Source: Lewinellaceae bacterium
GTDB lineage: Bacteria; Bacteroidota; Bacteroidia; Chitinophagales; Saprospiraceae
Reading direction: 5' to 3'
Length of the DNA: 64,000 nt
Assembly: GCA_020636435.1 (NCBI GenBank)
Contig: JACJXX010000002.1
Coordinates: forward strand, 1,860,001 to 1,924,000
Made by a program: the position numbers and the translations under genes. Shown one piece after another: positions 44,601 to 51,910 of this stretch. The notes under the pieces were generated by a model that saw only the letters and a program-made list of their open reading frames with translations, made no database searches and was not told where the DNA came from. Within the stretch, counting starts at the first letter, position 1. Each line of letters opens with the position of its first letter.

Positions 44601-47269
44601 TTCGAACAGGTAGTCGGCGCCTGCACTTGAATGGAAGCGTTGCAATTCGAGTCGTCAGCGTCCGTAAACACTACCAGGCTGCTGCCAAGGCTAACCGGAT
44701 AAGGCCCGAAGGTCGTCACCTGGTTGTAAGCTCCCGTCTGTCCGGTATTGCTTACCCAGCCGGAGGTGGAAGTGTTGTTCCCGATCACCTGCAACTGGAA
44801 AGTATAGGTATCATCACTCGGATCGCTGGGCGTGCCGTTGTCGTTACAAACTGGCGTGCCGACCAGATTGGCTCTGATCCTGCAATCATTCGAGCAAGGC
44901 AGAGGCGCCTGAGCCTGAGCAGTTGCAAGGCAGTTCGGATCGTCGGCATCCCGCACGGTAATGAACAGGTTGGGATTGCCGCTGATGGAGAACGGCCCGT
45001 AGGTGACTGCCTGTCCGTAGTTGCCGGATTCTCCGTTCGCGTTGTCTACCCAACCGTTGTTGCCGGTGCCGTTGCCGGTTACCAGCACACTGAAGGTATA
45101 GGTATCATCATTCGGGTTCGACGGCGTACCGTTGTCATCGCAAAGGATATTGCTTACCTGAGCAGTAATCTCGCAGGCCAGTTCAATGACCACGCCATCG
45201 CCATCGTCTTCATCGCCCGGATCATCCTCTACATTTCCATCACCGTCGGTATCCACGCCATTGCCCGGATTGGAATCAATATCCTGTTCGTTCAATCCTA
45301 CGACCTCCGCCAGGTTGACATAATCGGCATCGGCTGTAACGATAGTAGTGATGAACAGGCTCACGGATTGCCCGGCATTCAATGTGCCTATGTTCCACAA
45401 GCCGGAACCCGGAGTATAAGTTCCTGCACCGCTGTGGCCTGAATACAGCAACCCGGCAGGCAGCAGATCCTGAACCACCACTCCGGTGGCATTGCTCGGC
45501 CCCTGGTTCGTTACCAGAATGGTGAAGGTGATGGCGTCGCCCAAACCTGGCTGTGCGTTATCCACGCTCTTATCCAATTCCAGGTCGACCACTTGATTTG
45601 GATTGACCGCTTCATTGTCTTCATCGTCCTCCGACTGGTCGCCGTTGTCGTTGTCCGGCGTGGAATCCGGGTCGTCCTGATCGGACGCCGTCACCTGGGC
45701 TACGTTCACGTAATTCACGCCGGCACCCAATGGCTGGACAGTCGCGTCGAACGTCAGGCTCACGCTGCTGCCCGCTGCTACCGTCAGGTTGCTCCACGTG
45801 ATCGTCCCGCCGGCGAACGTGCCGCCGTTGCTGATTGCCGTGATGCCAGAGTAACCGTTCGGAACGTAGTCTTCTACTGCTACGCCGGTGGCGTTACTTG
45901 GTCCCTGGTTGGAGACCGTGATGGTGAAGGTGACCACGTCGCCTACGTTCGGCGTGCTGTTGCTCACCGTCTTGGCCAGCGACAGGTCTGCCTGCTGCGG
46001 CGAAGTAGTGGTGCTGTCTTCGTCGTCTTCCGACTGGTCGCCGTCGTCGTTGTTTGGCGTACTGTCTGGGTCGGGCTGGTCAGACGCCGTCACCTGGGCC
46101 ACGTTCACATGGCTGACGCCTGCGCCCGGCGCTTCCACCGTGGCCTGGAACGTCAGCGGTATGCTGCTGCCCGCTGCTACGGTCAGGTTGCTCCACGTGA
46201 CTGTGCCGCCGGCGAACGTGCCGCCGTTGCTGATCGCCGTGATGCCCGAGTAGCCGTTCGGAACGTAGTCTTCTACCGCTACGCCGGTGGCGTTGCCCGG
46301 GCCCTGGTTGGACACCGTGATGGTGAAGGTGACCACGTCGCCTACGTTCGGCGTGCTGTTGCTCACCGTCTTGGCCAGCGACAGGTCTGCTTGCTGCGGC
46401 GAGGTCGTCGTGCTGTCTTCGTCGTCTTCCGACTGGTCGCCGTCGTCGTTGTTTGGCGTAGAATCCGGATCATCCTGGTCGGAAGCCGTCACCTGCGCTA
46501 CGTTCACATGGCTGATGCCCGCGCCCGGCGCTTCCACCGTGGCCTGGAACGTCAGCGGTATGCTGCTGCCGCCGGCTATTGTCAGGCCGCTCCACGTGAC
46601 TGTGCCGCCGGCGAACGTGCCGCCGTTGCTGATTGCCGTGATGCCCGAGTAGCCGTTCGGAACGTAGTCTTCTACTGCTACCCCGGTGGCGCTGCCCGGG
46701 CCCTGGTTCGTGACCGTTATCGTAAAGGTAACCACGTCGCCCACGTTCGGCGTGCTGTTGCTCACCGTCTTGGCCAGCGACAGGTCCGCTTGCTGCGGCG
46801 AGGTCGTCGTGCTGTCTTCGTCGTCCTCCGACTGGTCGCCGTCGTCGTTGTTTGGCGTACTGTCTGGGTCGGGCTGGTCGGACGCCGTCACTTGCGCTAC
46901 GTTCACATGGCTGATGCCCGTGCCCGGCGCTTCCACCGTGGCCTGGAACGTCAGCGGTATGCTGCTGCCCGCTGCTACCGTCAGGTTGCTCCACGTGATC
47001 GTACCGCCGGCGAACGTGCCGCCGTTGCTGATTGCCGTGATGCCCGAGTAACCGTTCGGAACGTAGTCTTCTACCGCTACCCCGGTGGCGTTACTTGGCC
47101 CCTGGTTAGACACCGTGATGGTGAAGGTGACCACGTCGCCTACGTTCGGCGTGCTGTTGGCGTCCGCTTGCTGCGGCGAGGTCGTCGTGCTGTCTTCGTC
47201 GTCTTCCGACTGGTCGCCGTCGTCGTTGTTTGGCGTACTGTCTGGGTCGGGCTGGTCGGACGCCGTCAC
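38678..47269 (-). CDS. Giant secreted DUF11 repeat protein, C-terminal segment with T9SS tail
   Basis: An open frame of 2863 codons that is the 3' part of a gene running upstream past the window. In order: three complete 133-aa DUF11 units (LSLAKTVSNSTPNVGDVVTF type) after a partial one, one 141-aa-type unit, 14 Cys/Asp-rich units of ~98 aa, HYR-like modules (VTDDCGNTVVQECIF and QVTDGCGNSSIDSLPF), and a T9SS sorting tail (LYQNQPNPFLKGTTIRFWLP ... GMYFYSLRTADYID). It should be exported by the type IX system and displayed or released as an adhesin or surface fibre. The stated start is only the first Met in the frame. Sequence homology continues across the scrambled stretch at 47150-47775 into the next segment. 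A double-hairpin terminator follows. Confidence 0.85.
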   Translation of the reverse strand: MTASDQPDPDSTPNNDDGDQSEDDEDSTTTSPQQADANSTPNVGDVVTFTITVSNQGPSNATGVAVEDYVPNGYSGITAISNGGTFAGGTITWSNLTVAAGSSIPLTFQATVEAPGTGISHVNVAQVTASDQPDPDSTPNNDDGDQSEDDEDSTTTSPQQADLSLAKTVSNSTPNVGDVVTFTITVTNQGPGSATGVAVEDYVPNGYSGITAISNGGTFAGGTVTWSGLTIAGGSSIPLTFQATVEAPGAGISHVNVAQVTASDQDDPDSTPNNDDGDQSEDDEDSTTTSPQQADLSLAKTVSNSTPNVGDVVTFTITVSNQGPGNATGVAVEDYVPNGYSGITAISNGGTFAGGTVTWSNLTVAAGSSIPLTFQATVEAPGAGVSHVNVAQVTASDQPDPDSTPNNDDGDQSEDDEDSTTTSPQQADLSLAKTVSNSTPNVGDVVTFTITVSNQGPSNATGVAVEDYVPNGYSGITAISNGGTFAGGTITWSNLTVAAGSSVSLTFDATVQPLGAGVNYVNVAQVTASDQDDPDSTPDNDNGDQSEDDEDNEAVNPNQVVDLELDKSVDNAQPGLGDAITFTILVTNQGPSNATGVVVQDLLPAGLLYSGHSGAGTYTPGSGLWNIGTLNAGQSVSLFITTIVTADADYVNLAEVVGLNEQDIDSNPGNGVDTDGDGNVEDDPGDEDDGDGVVIELACEITAQVSNILCDDNGTPSNPNDDTYTFSVLVTGNGTGNNGWVDNANGESGNYGQAVTYGPFSISGNPNLFITVRDADDPNCLATAQAQAPLPCSNDCRIRANLVGTPVCNDNGTPSDPSDDTYTFQLQVIGNNTSTSGWVSNTGQTGAYNQVTTFGPYPVSLGSSLVVFTDADDSNCNASIQVQAPTTCSNQCLISAEVVGTPCDDNGTPFDPDDDTYYVVVYVGGVNTGSNWISSTGAQGAYNNYVAFGPYSVSADIISFSFTDINDPSCSASVTAFAPPPCSFQCELEVNVIGTDCQDNGTPTNPDDDTYTFNVVVTGTNIGNGWRQVYYNGSLGPIRPYGVPVTMGPYPISGGDVDIRIRDITDSGCRKNFTVVAPEPCSFACNIAAMASTATCDDNGTLSNPDDDTYSFQLTVTGVNTGGGWTATVNGQPVSGSYNTPVVVSGLLIADGDATIDDIRDSQDATCVASAITVTAPAPCSDVCILTATATASDCDDNGTPSDPSDDVYRVTLNVTGQNTGCTNWTAVVNGIQRSGAIGQPIVIGGIPAGQNAVITDIQCVDDPSCTANPVTVTAPGPCSDECLITASAAGIICDDHGTPTDPDDDTFSFNLMVTGTNAGSGWTATINGQPLVSGNYGTAAQVSGLPIIDGDVTIIVTDNDDSNCTTGLITVTAPPACSDLQPCAITAEVLELICNDNGTPGMNSDDTFTFRVVVTNTGVGSSWTADDGTQGDYGQEVIFGPYPSIAGTIFNFIITDDDDPACQYNLEVTAPNCSNDCNLTPTIVSESCDDQGTADPDDDTFTCVIIINGDFVGTTWTATSGEMGEFGVPYTFGPYLISDGDVIFNVYPDANDNCVLAVFLAAPLPCSTTPCGITADYSDVECFDNNTPLDPSDDFFTFTATVNGDNVGSNWLAYDSDGMLLNFGNYGVPKQIDAAFPISEGDAVIRFVDASNANCFIDVTVPAPPVCSADCQIAATFDDVLCDDNGTPLDSSDDTYTFSLLVTNGSFAGQWEAEIGSGTITGSYGTPVTVGPYSIADGDVTVENIRDADFPGCAVASSLVIPAPDACSADCEITASFDDVLCDPNGTPLDPSDDTYTFSLLVTNGSFAGQWEAEIGGVTITGSYGTPVTAGPYSIADGDVTVENIRDANSPSCTLGTDLTVPAPNTCSGDCQIAASFDDVLCDPNGTLSDPSDDTYTFSLLVTNGTLAGQWEAEIGGVTITGSYGTPVTAGPYSIADGNVTVENIRDANFPGCTTSTSLVVTAPDACSAGCQITASFNSVLCDPNGTPLDPSDDTYTFSLLVTNGTLTGQWEAEIGGVTITGTYGTPVAVGPYNIADGDVTVENIRDADSPACAVSASLNVPAPATCSGGLIVDCPLSTHYCPILDENIMLFLTDPFDCSATIDVPLPDVTTSCAGGNYEVITEVVQYVNGTAVVIQTILPGDPRLITGIAIGDYVFRYTVTDDCGNTVVQECIFRVSDLSEPVAICKSGLNISVGGFGLARIYAYQIDEGSYDNCGIDSILVRRIYRRDPLTCDTILQPYYSNWGPYVEFTCCDAGTYVTVELRVVDIHGNVNTCWLNVLVEDKTLPYCYGLEDAEVSCDSLPADFDPYDIAQLQAIFGEPEVFDNCAADAIEYAPVVEWSGCGNGTILRRFQAIDRVGNLSIDTFYQQIYVGSLGGYDIRFPQDVSLSCYEANPDTVQVIHNGCDSITVSYADSLAASSNGECRRVFRTYTVTNWCEWNGIADPVVINRDENCNGLAGEEDVWVLYRLDSTFVDADSSAYNLWPLAGAKDTICDGTTNPEGYWRLANSVGAWQYTQILYVYDTVAPVVTFNVPAPVCAMDNDCEAELTYPFTVEEHCTADSLSFTVFLDAGADGLLDGDITEDVEIIGSYPLFAIKGTFPVGTHALQLQVTDGCGNSSIDSLPFQIVDCFVESPSCFDGLIVELMPLPPGTDIDGDGDDDTAAMLVYVDYLLETSVMDDCSQPIRYSINRIGEGPNILQDSIYVTCDDPDQLPVEVYAWDNAYNPYAVQPDGSIGGRNYSPCETAVTLQNKANSCGPGEPLGRGTFDPGMINRETPVLYQNQPNPFLKGTTIRFWLPEAGRADIVVTDITGKAVKLYSGLYDAGHHEIEVKAEELRGYGMYFYSLRTADYIDTRQMIYLE
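41085..45175 (-). repeat. 14 tandem Cys/Asp-rich units of about 98 aa
   Basis: Each unit starts with a Cys-x-I-x-A strand and then a CDDNGTPxDPxDDTYTF box (for example CDDNGTPSNPNDDTYTFSV and CNDNGTPSDPSDDTYTFQL). It closes with a DxxxxxC strand and a PxPCSxxC junction to the next unit. The four Cys per unit suggest two disulfides or a Cys ladder, and the Asp-rich box may bind calcium. The last four units (41.1-42.3 kb) are nearly identical, the earlier ones more divergent. Confidence 0.85.
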
Positions 47270-47775
47270 TTGCGCTACGTTGACGAAGCTTACTCCCGCG
47301 CCCGGCGCGTCGTGCTGTCGCTGCTACCGTCAGGTTGCTTCGTCGTCTTCCGACTGGTCGCCGTCGTCGTTGTTTGCCGTTCGGCGTAGTCTGTCTGGGT
47401 CGGTTCGGCTGGTCGGACGCCGTCACTTGCGCTACGTTGACGAAGCTGCCTACTGCCCGTCGTGCTGTCTTCGTCGCGACTGGTCGCCGTCGTCGTTGTT
47501 TGGCGTACTGTCTGTGGTCGGGAACGTTCACATGGCTGAGCGGAACGTCAGCTGCTGCCCGCTGCTACCGTCAGGTTGCTCCACGTGATCGTACCGCCGG
47601 CGAACATGCCGCCGTTGCTGATTGCCGTGATGCCCGAGTAGCCGTTCGGAACGTAGTCTTCTACTGCTACCCCGGTGGCGCTGCCCGGGCCCTGGTTCGT
47701 GACCGTTATCGTAAAGGTGACCACGTCGCCCACGTTCGGCGTGCTGTTGCTGACTGTCTTGTCTTGGCCAGCGAC
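47150..47775 (-). other. Scrambled repeat junction 1
   Basis: The DUF11 reading frame is lost here. The sequence is a patchwork of short pieces of the 399-bp unit in wrong order or truncated (GTCGTGCTGTC joined to CGCTGCTACCGTC, and repeated CGACTGGTCGCC pieces). At 47755-47770 there is a 5-base duplication (TGTCTTGTCTTGG). Clean repeats lie on both sides. This fits a failed assembly or consensus of near-identical repeats; true recombination scars are the alternative. Confidence 0.7.
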
Positions 47776-50700
47776 AGGTCTGCCTGCTGCGGCGAGGTCG
47801 TCGTGCTGTCTTCGTCGTCTTCCGACTGGTCGCCGTCGTCGTTGTTTGGCGTACTGTCTGGGTCGGGCTGGTCGGACGCCGTCACCTGCGCTACGTTCAC
47901 ATGGCTGATGCCCGTGCCCGGCGCTTCCACCGTGGCCTGGAACGTCAGCGGTATGCTGCTGCCCGCTGCTACCGTCAGGTTGCTCCACGTGATCGTACCG
48001 CCGGCGAACGTGCCGCCGTTGCTGATTGCCGTGATGCCGGAATAGCCGTTCGGAACGTAGTCTTCTACCGCTACCCCGGTGGCGCTGCCCGGGCCCTGGT
48101 TCGTGACCGTTATCGTAAAGGTAACCACGTCGCCCACGTTCGGCGTGCTGTTGCTCACCGTCTTGGCCAGCGACAGGTCCGCTTGCTGCGGCGAGGTCGT
48201 CGTGCTGTCTTCGTCGTCCTCCGACTGGTCGCCGTCGTCGTTGTTTGGCGTACTGTCTGGGTCGGGCTGGTCGGACGCCGTCACTTGCGCTACGTTCACA
48301 TGGCTGATGCCCGCGCCCGGCGCTTCCACCGTGGCCTGGAATGTCAGCGGTATGCTGCTGCCCGCTGCTACGGTCAGGTTGCTCCACGTGACTGTGCCGC
48401 CGGCGAACGTGCCGCCGTTGCTGATTGCCGTGATGCCCGAGTAGCCGTTCGGAACGTAGTCTTCTACTGCTACCCCGGTGGCGCTGCCCGGGCCCTGGTT
48501 CGTGACCGTTATCGTAAAGGTGACCACGTCGCCCACGTTCGGCGTGCTGTTGCTCACCGTCTTGGCCAGCGACAGGTCCGCTTGCTGCGGCGAGGTCGTC
48601 GTGCTGTCTTCGTCGTCTTCCGACTGGTCGCCGTCGTCGTTGTTTGGCGTAGAATCCGGATCATCCTGGTCGGACGCCGTCACCTGCGCTACGTTGACGA
48701 AGCTTACTCCCGCGCCCGGCGCTTCCACCGTGGCCTGGAACGTCAGCGGTATGCTGCTGCCGCCGGCTATTGTCAGGCCGCTCCACGTGACTGTGCCGCC
48801 GGCGAACGTGCCGCCGTTGCTGATTGCCGTGATGCCGGAATAGCCGTTCGGAACGTAGTCTTCTACCGCTACCCCGGTGGCGCTGCCCGGGCCCTGGTTC
48901 GTGACCGTTATCGTAAAGGTGACCACGTCGCCCACGTTCGGCGTGCTGTTGCTCACCGTCTTGGCCAGCGACAGGTCTGCCTGCTGCGGCGAGGTCGTCG
49001 TGCTGTCTTCGTCGTCTTCCGACTGGTCGCCGTCGTCGTTGTTTGGCGTAGAATCCGGATCATCCTGGTCGGACGCCGTCACTTGCGCTACGTTGACGAA
49101 GCTTACTCCCGCGCCCGGCGCTTCCACCGTGGCCTGGAATGTCAGCGGTATGCTGCTGCCCGCTGCTACCGTCAGGTTGCTCCACGTGATCGTCCCGCCG
49201 GCAAATACGCCGCCGTTGCTAATGCCCGTGATGCCGGAATAGCCGTTCGGAACGTAGTCTTCTACCGCTACGCCGGTGGCGATACTTGGTCCCTGGTTGG
49301 AGACCGTGATGGTGAAGGTGACCACGTCGCCCACGTTCGGCGTGCTGTTGCTGACGGTCTTGGCCAGCTCCAGGTCACTGATAGCGTTGGGTGTAACCGT
49401 TTCGTTATCCTCATCGTCTTCCGACTGGTCCCCGTCGTCGTTGTTGGGCGTAGAATCCGGGTCGAACTGGTCGGACGCTGTCACCTGCGCTACGTTGACA
49501 TAATTGCCGGAGGTTTCTACTGTAGCCTGGAAGGTTAAAGTAACATTTGAACCAGCAGCAATATTAAGTCCGCTCCAGGTGATGGTAGATCCATTTAACG
49601 CACCACCTCCGGAAATATTCGTGATACTGCTGTACCCATTTGGCAGGTAGTCTTCTACTGCTACATTGGTTGCATTATCCGGGCCCTGGTTGGTCACCGT
49701 GATCGTGAAGGTGACAACATCACCTACATTCGGAGTATTGTTGTCCACTGTTTTCACCAGCTCCAGGTCGGCGCTTTCCGGCGTGACTGTGGCGCTGTCT
49801 TCGTCGTCCTCAGACTGGTCGCCGTCGTCGTTGTTGGGCGTAGAATCCGGGTCGAACTGGTCAGACGCCGTCACCTGCGCTACGTTCACGTAGCTCACCC
49901 CTGCTCCCGGCGCGCCAACCGTAGCGTTGAACGTCAGGCTGGCGCTGCCGCCCGCCGGGATGTTCAAGCCGCTCCACGTGATGGTGTTGCCGCTCAGCGT
50001 GCCGAAGCCGTTGATGTTCGTGATGTTGGTATAGCCGTTCGGCACTGCGTCCTGAACCGCTACGTTCGTCGCGTTGTCCGGGCCCTGGTTGGTCACTGTA
50101 ATCGTAAAGGTCACTACCTCGCCTACCAGCGGCGTGGTGTTGCTTACGGTTTTCACCAATTCAAGGTCAGCAGATTCCGGCGTGACCGTGGCGCTGTCTT
50201 CGTCGTCCTCCGACTGGTCGCCGTCGTCGTTGTTGGGCGTAGAATCCGGGTCGAACTGGTCGGACGCCGTCACCTGCGCTACGTTCACGTAGCTCACCCC
50301 TGCTCCCGGCGCGCCAACCGTAGCGTTGAACGTCAGGCTGGCGCTGCCGCCCGCCGGGATGTTCAAGCCGCTCCACGTGATGGTGTTGCCGCTCAGCGTG
50401 CCGAAGCCGTTGATGTTCGTGATGTTGGTATAGCCGTTCGGCACTGCGTCCTGAACCGCTACGCCGGTTGCGTTGTCCGGGCCCTGGTTGGTCACTGTAA
50501 TCGTGAAGGTCACTACCTCGCCTACCAGCGGCGTGGTGTTGCTTACGGTTTTCACCAATTCAAGGTCAGCAGATTCCGGCGTGACCGTGGCGCTGTCTTC
50601 GTCGTCCTCAGACTGGTCGCCGTCGTCGTTGTTGGGCGTAGAATCCGGGTCGAACTGGTCAGACGCCGTCACCTGCGCTACGTTTACATAGCTTACGCCA

Positions 50701-51584
50701 GCCCCTGGGGCGCCTACCGTGGCGTTGAACGTCAGGCTGGCGCTGCCGCCTGCCGGGATGTTCAAGCCGCTCCACGTGATGGTGTTGCCGCTCAGCGTGC
50801 CGAAGCCGTTGATGTTCGTGATGTTGGTGTAGCCGTTCGGCACTGCGTCCTGAACCGCTACGCCGGTTGCGTTGTCCGGGCCCTGGTTGGTCACTGTAAT
50901 CGTGAAGGTCACTACCTCGCCTACCAGCGGCGTGGTGTTGCTTACGGTTTTCACCAATTCAAGGTCAGCAGATTCCGGCGTGACTGTGGCGCTGTCTTCG
51001 TCGTCCTCAGACTGGTCGCCGTCGTCGTTGTTGGGCGTAGAATCCGGGTCGAACTGGTCGGACGCCGTCACCTGCGCTACGTTTACATAGCTCACCCCTG
51101 CTCCCGGCGCGCCAACCGTAGCGTTGAACGTCAGGCTGGCGCTGCCGCCCGCCGGGATGTTCAAGCCGCTCCACGTGATGGTGTTGCCGCTCAGCGTGCC
51201 GAAGCCGTTGATGTTCGTGATGTTGGTATAGCCGTTCGGCACTGCGTCCTGAACCGCTACGCCGGTTGCGTTGTCCGGGCCCTGGTTGGTCACTGTAATC
51301 GTGAAGGTCACTACCTCGCCTACCAGCGGCGTGGTGTTGCTTACGGTTTTCACCAATTCAAGGTCAGCAGATTCCGGCGTGACTGTGGCGCTGTCTTCGT
51401 CGTCCTCAGACTGGTCGCCGTCGTCGTTGTTTGGCGTAGAATCCGGGTCGAACTGGTCAGACGCCGTCACCTGCGCTACGTTTACATAGCTCACGCCAGC
51501 TGCCCCGGGGCGCCTACCGTGGCGTTGAACGTCAGGCTGGCGCTGCCGCCTGCCGGGATGTTTCACGTGATGGTGCCGCTCCAC
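47706..51584 (-). CDS. Giant DUF11 repeat protein, middle segment
   Basis: An open frame of 1292 codons. From about residue 30 it consists of roughly ten 133-aa DUF11 units: several LELVKTVSNTTPLVGEVVTF units, one LELVKTVDNNTPNVGDV, one LELAKTVSNSTPNVGDV and several LSLAKTVSNSTPNVGDV units. The first ~30 and last ~18 residues (HHHVKHPGRRQRQPDVQ and QSATARRTWATWSPLR) are out of frame, so they are products of the scrambled junctions. It is not an independent gene: it joins the segments on both sides in one protein. It has no signal peptide or start of its own. Confidence 0.75.
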   Translation of the reverse strand: MERHHHVKHPGRRQRQPDVQRHGRRPGAAGVSYVNVAQVTASDQFDPDSTPNNDDGDQSEDDEDSATVTPESADLELVKTVSNTTPLVGEVVTFTITVTNQGPDNATGVAVQDAVPNGYTNITNINGFGTLSGNTITWSGLNIPAGGSASLTFNATVGAPGAGVSYVNVAQVTASDQFDPDSTPNNDDGDQSEDDEDSATVTPESADLELVKTVSNTTPLVGEVVTFTITVTNQGPDNATGVAVQDAVPNGYTNITNINGFGTLSGNTITWSGLNIPAGGSASLTFNATVGAPGAGVSYVNVAQVTASDQFDPDSTPNNDDGDQSEDDEDSATVTPESADLELVKTVSNTTPLVGEVVTFTITVTNQGPDNATGVAVQDAVPNGYTNITNINGFGTLSGNTITWSGLNIPAGGSASLTFNATVGAPGAGVSYVNVAQVTASDQFDPDSTPNNDDGDQSEDDEDSATVTPESADLELVKTVSNTTPLVGEVVTFTITVTNQGPDNATNVAVQDAVPNGYTNITNINGFGTLSGNTITWSGLNIPAGGSASLTFNATVGAPGAGVSYVNVAQVTASDQFDPDSTPNNDDGDQSEDDEDSATVTPESADLELVKTVDNNTPNVGDVVTFTITVTNQGPDNATNVAVEDYLPNGYSSITNISGGGALNGSTITWSGLNIAAGSNVTLTFQATVETSGNYVNVAQVTASDQFDPDSTPNNDDGDQSEDDEDNETVTPNAISDLELAKTVSNSTPNVGDVVTFTITVSNQGPSIATGVAVEDYVPNGYSGITGISNGGVFAGGTITWSNLTVAAGSSIPLTFQATVEAPGAGVSFVNVAQVTASDQDDPDSTPNNDDGDQSEDDEDSTTTSPQQADLSLAKTVSNSTPNVGDVVTFTITVTNQGPGSATGVAVEDYVPNGYSGITAISNGGTFAGGTVTWSGLTIAGGSSIPLTFQATVEAPGAGVSFVNVAQVTASDQDDPDSTPNNDDGDQSEDDEDSTTTSPQQADLSLAKTVSNSTPNVGDVVTFTITVTNQGPGSATGVAVEDYVPNGYSGITAISNGGTFAGGTVTWSNLTVAAGSSIPLTFQATVEAPGAGISHVNVAQVTASDQPDPDSTPNNDDGDQSEDDEDSTTTSPQQADLSLAKTVSNSTPNVGDVVTFTITVTNQGPGSATGVAVEDYVPNGYSGITAISNGGTFAGGTITWSNLTVAAGSSIPLTFQATVEAPGTGISHVNVAQVTASDQPDPDSTPNNDDGDQSEDDEDSTTTSPQQADLSLAKTRQSATARRTWATWSPLR

Positions 51585-51910
51585 GTGATGGTGTTGCCGC
51601 TCAGCGTGCCTGAAAGCCGTTTGATGTTCGTGATGTTGGTATAGCCGTTCGGCACTGCGTCCTGAACCGCACCGCTCGTCGCGTTGTCCGTGGCGCTGTC
51701 TTCTGGTTGGTCACTGTAATCGAACGTCGGACGGTCACCTGCCTCGCCTACCAGCGGCGTGGTGTTGCTCAGCGTGCCGAAGCCGTTACGGTTTTCGGCA
51801 CCTGCACCGCTACGCCAGTCGCGTCCGGGTTCTGGTTGGTCACTGTAAGTAAAGGTCACTACCTCGCCTACCAGCGGCGTGGTGTTGCTTACGGTTTTCA
51901 CCAGCTCGGT
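51497..51910 (-). other. Scrambled repeat junction 2
   Basis: The 399-bp unit is broken into misordered fragments (CACGTGATGGTG appears twice, and GGTTGGTCACTGTAA appears twice within 140 bases). A 2-base loss near 51905 (CAGCTCGGTC for CAGCTCCAGGTC) ends the upstream frame. As at 47150-47775, it lies in a tract of nearly identical units. Confidence 0.7.

Noticed and set aside
45593..47389. Long plus-strand open frame (598 codons) antisense to the DUF11 array
   Set aside because: Its periodic Arg/Val-rich sequence mirrors the 399-bp repeats. It is a by-product of strong codon bias in the minus-strand gene, with no start signal or family similarity.
47901..49538. Long plus-strand open frame (545 codons) antisense to the DUF11 array
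   Set aside because: Same reason: repeat-periodic antisense shadow. It crosses clean DUF11 units that are clearly coded on the other strand.
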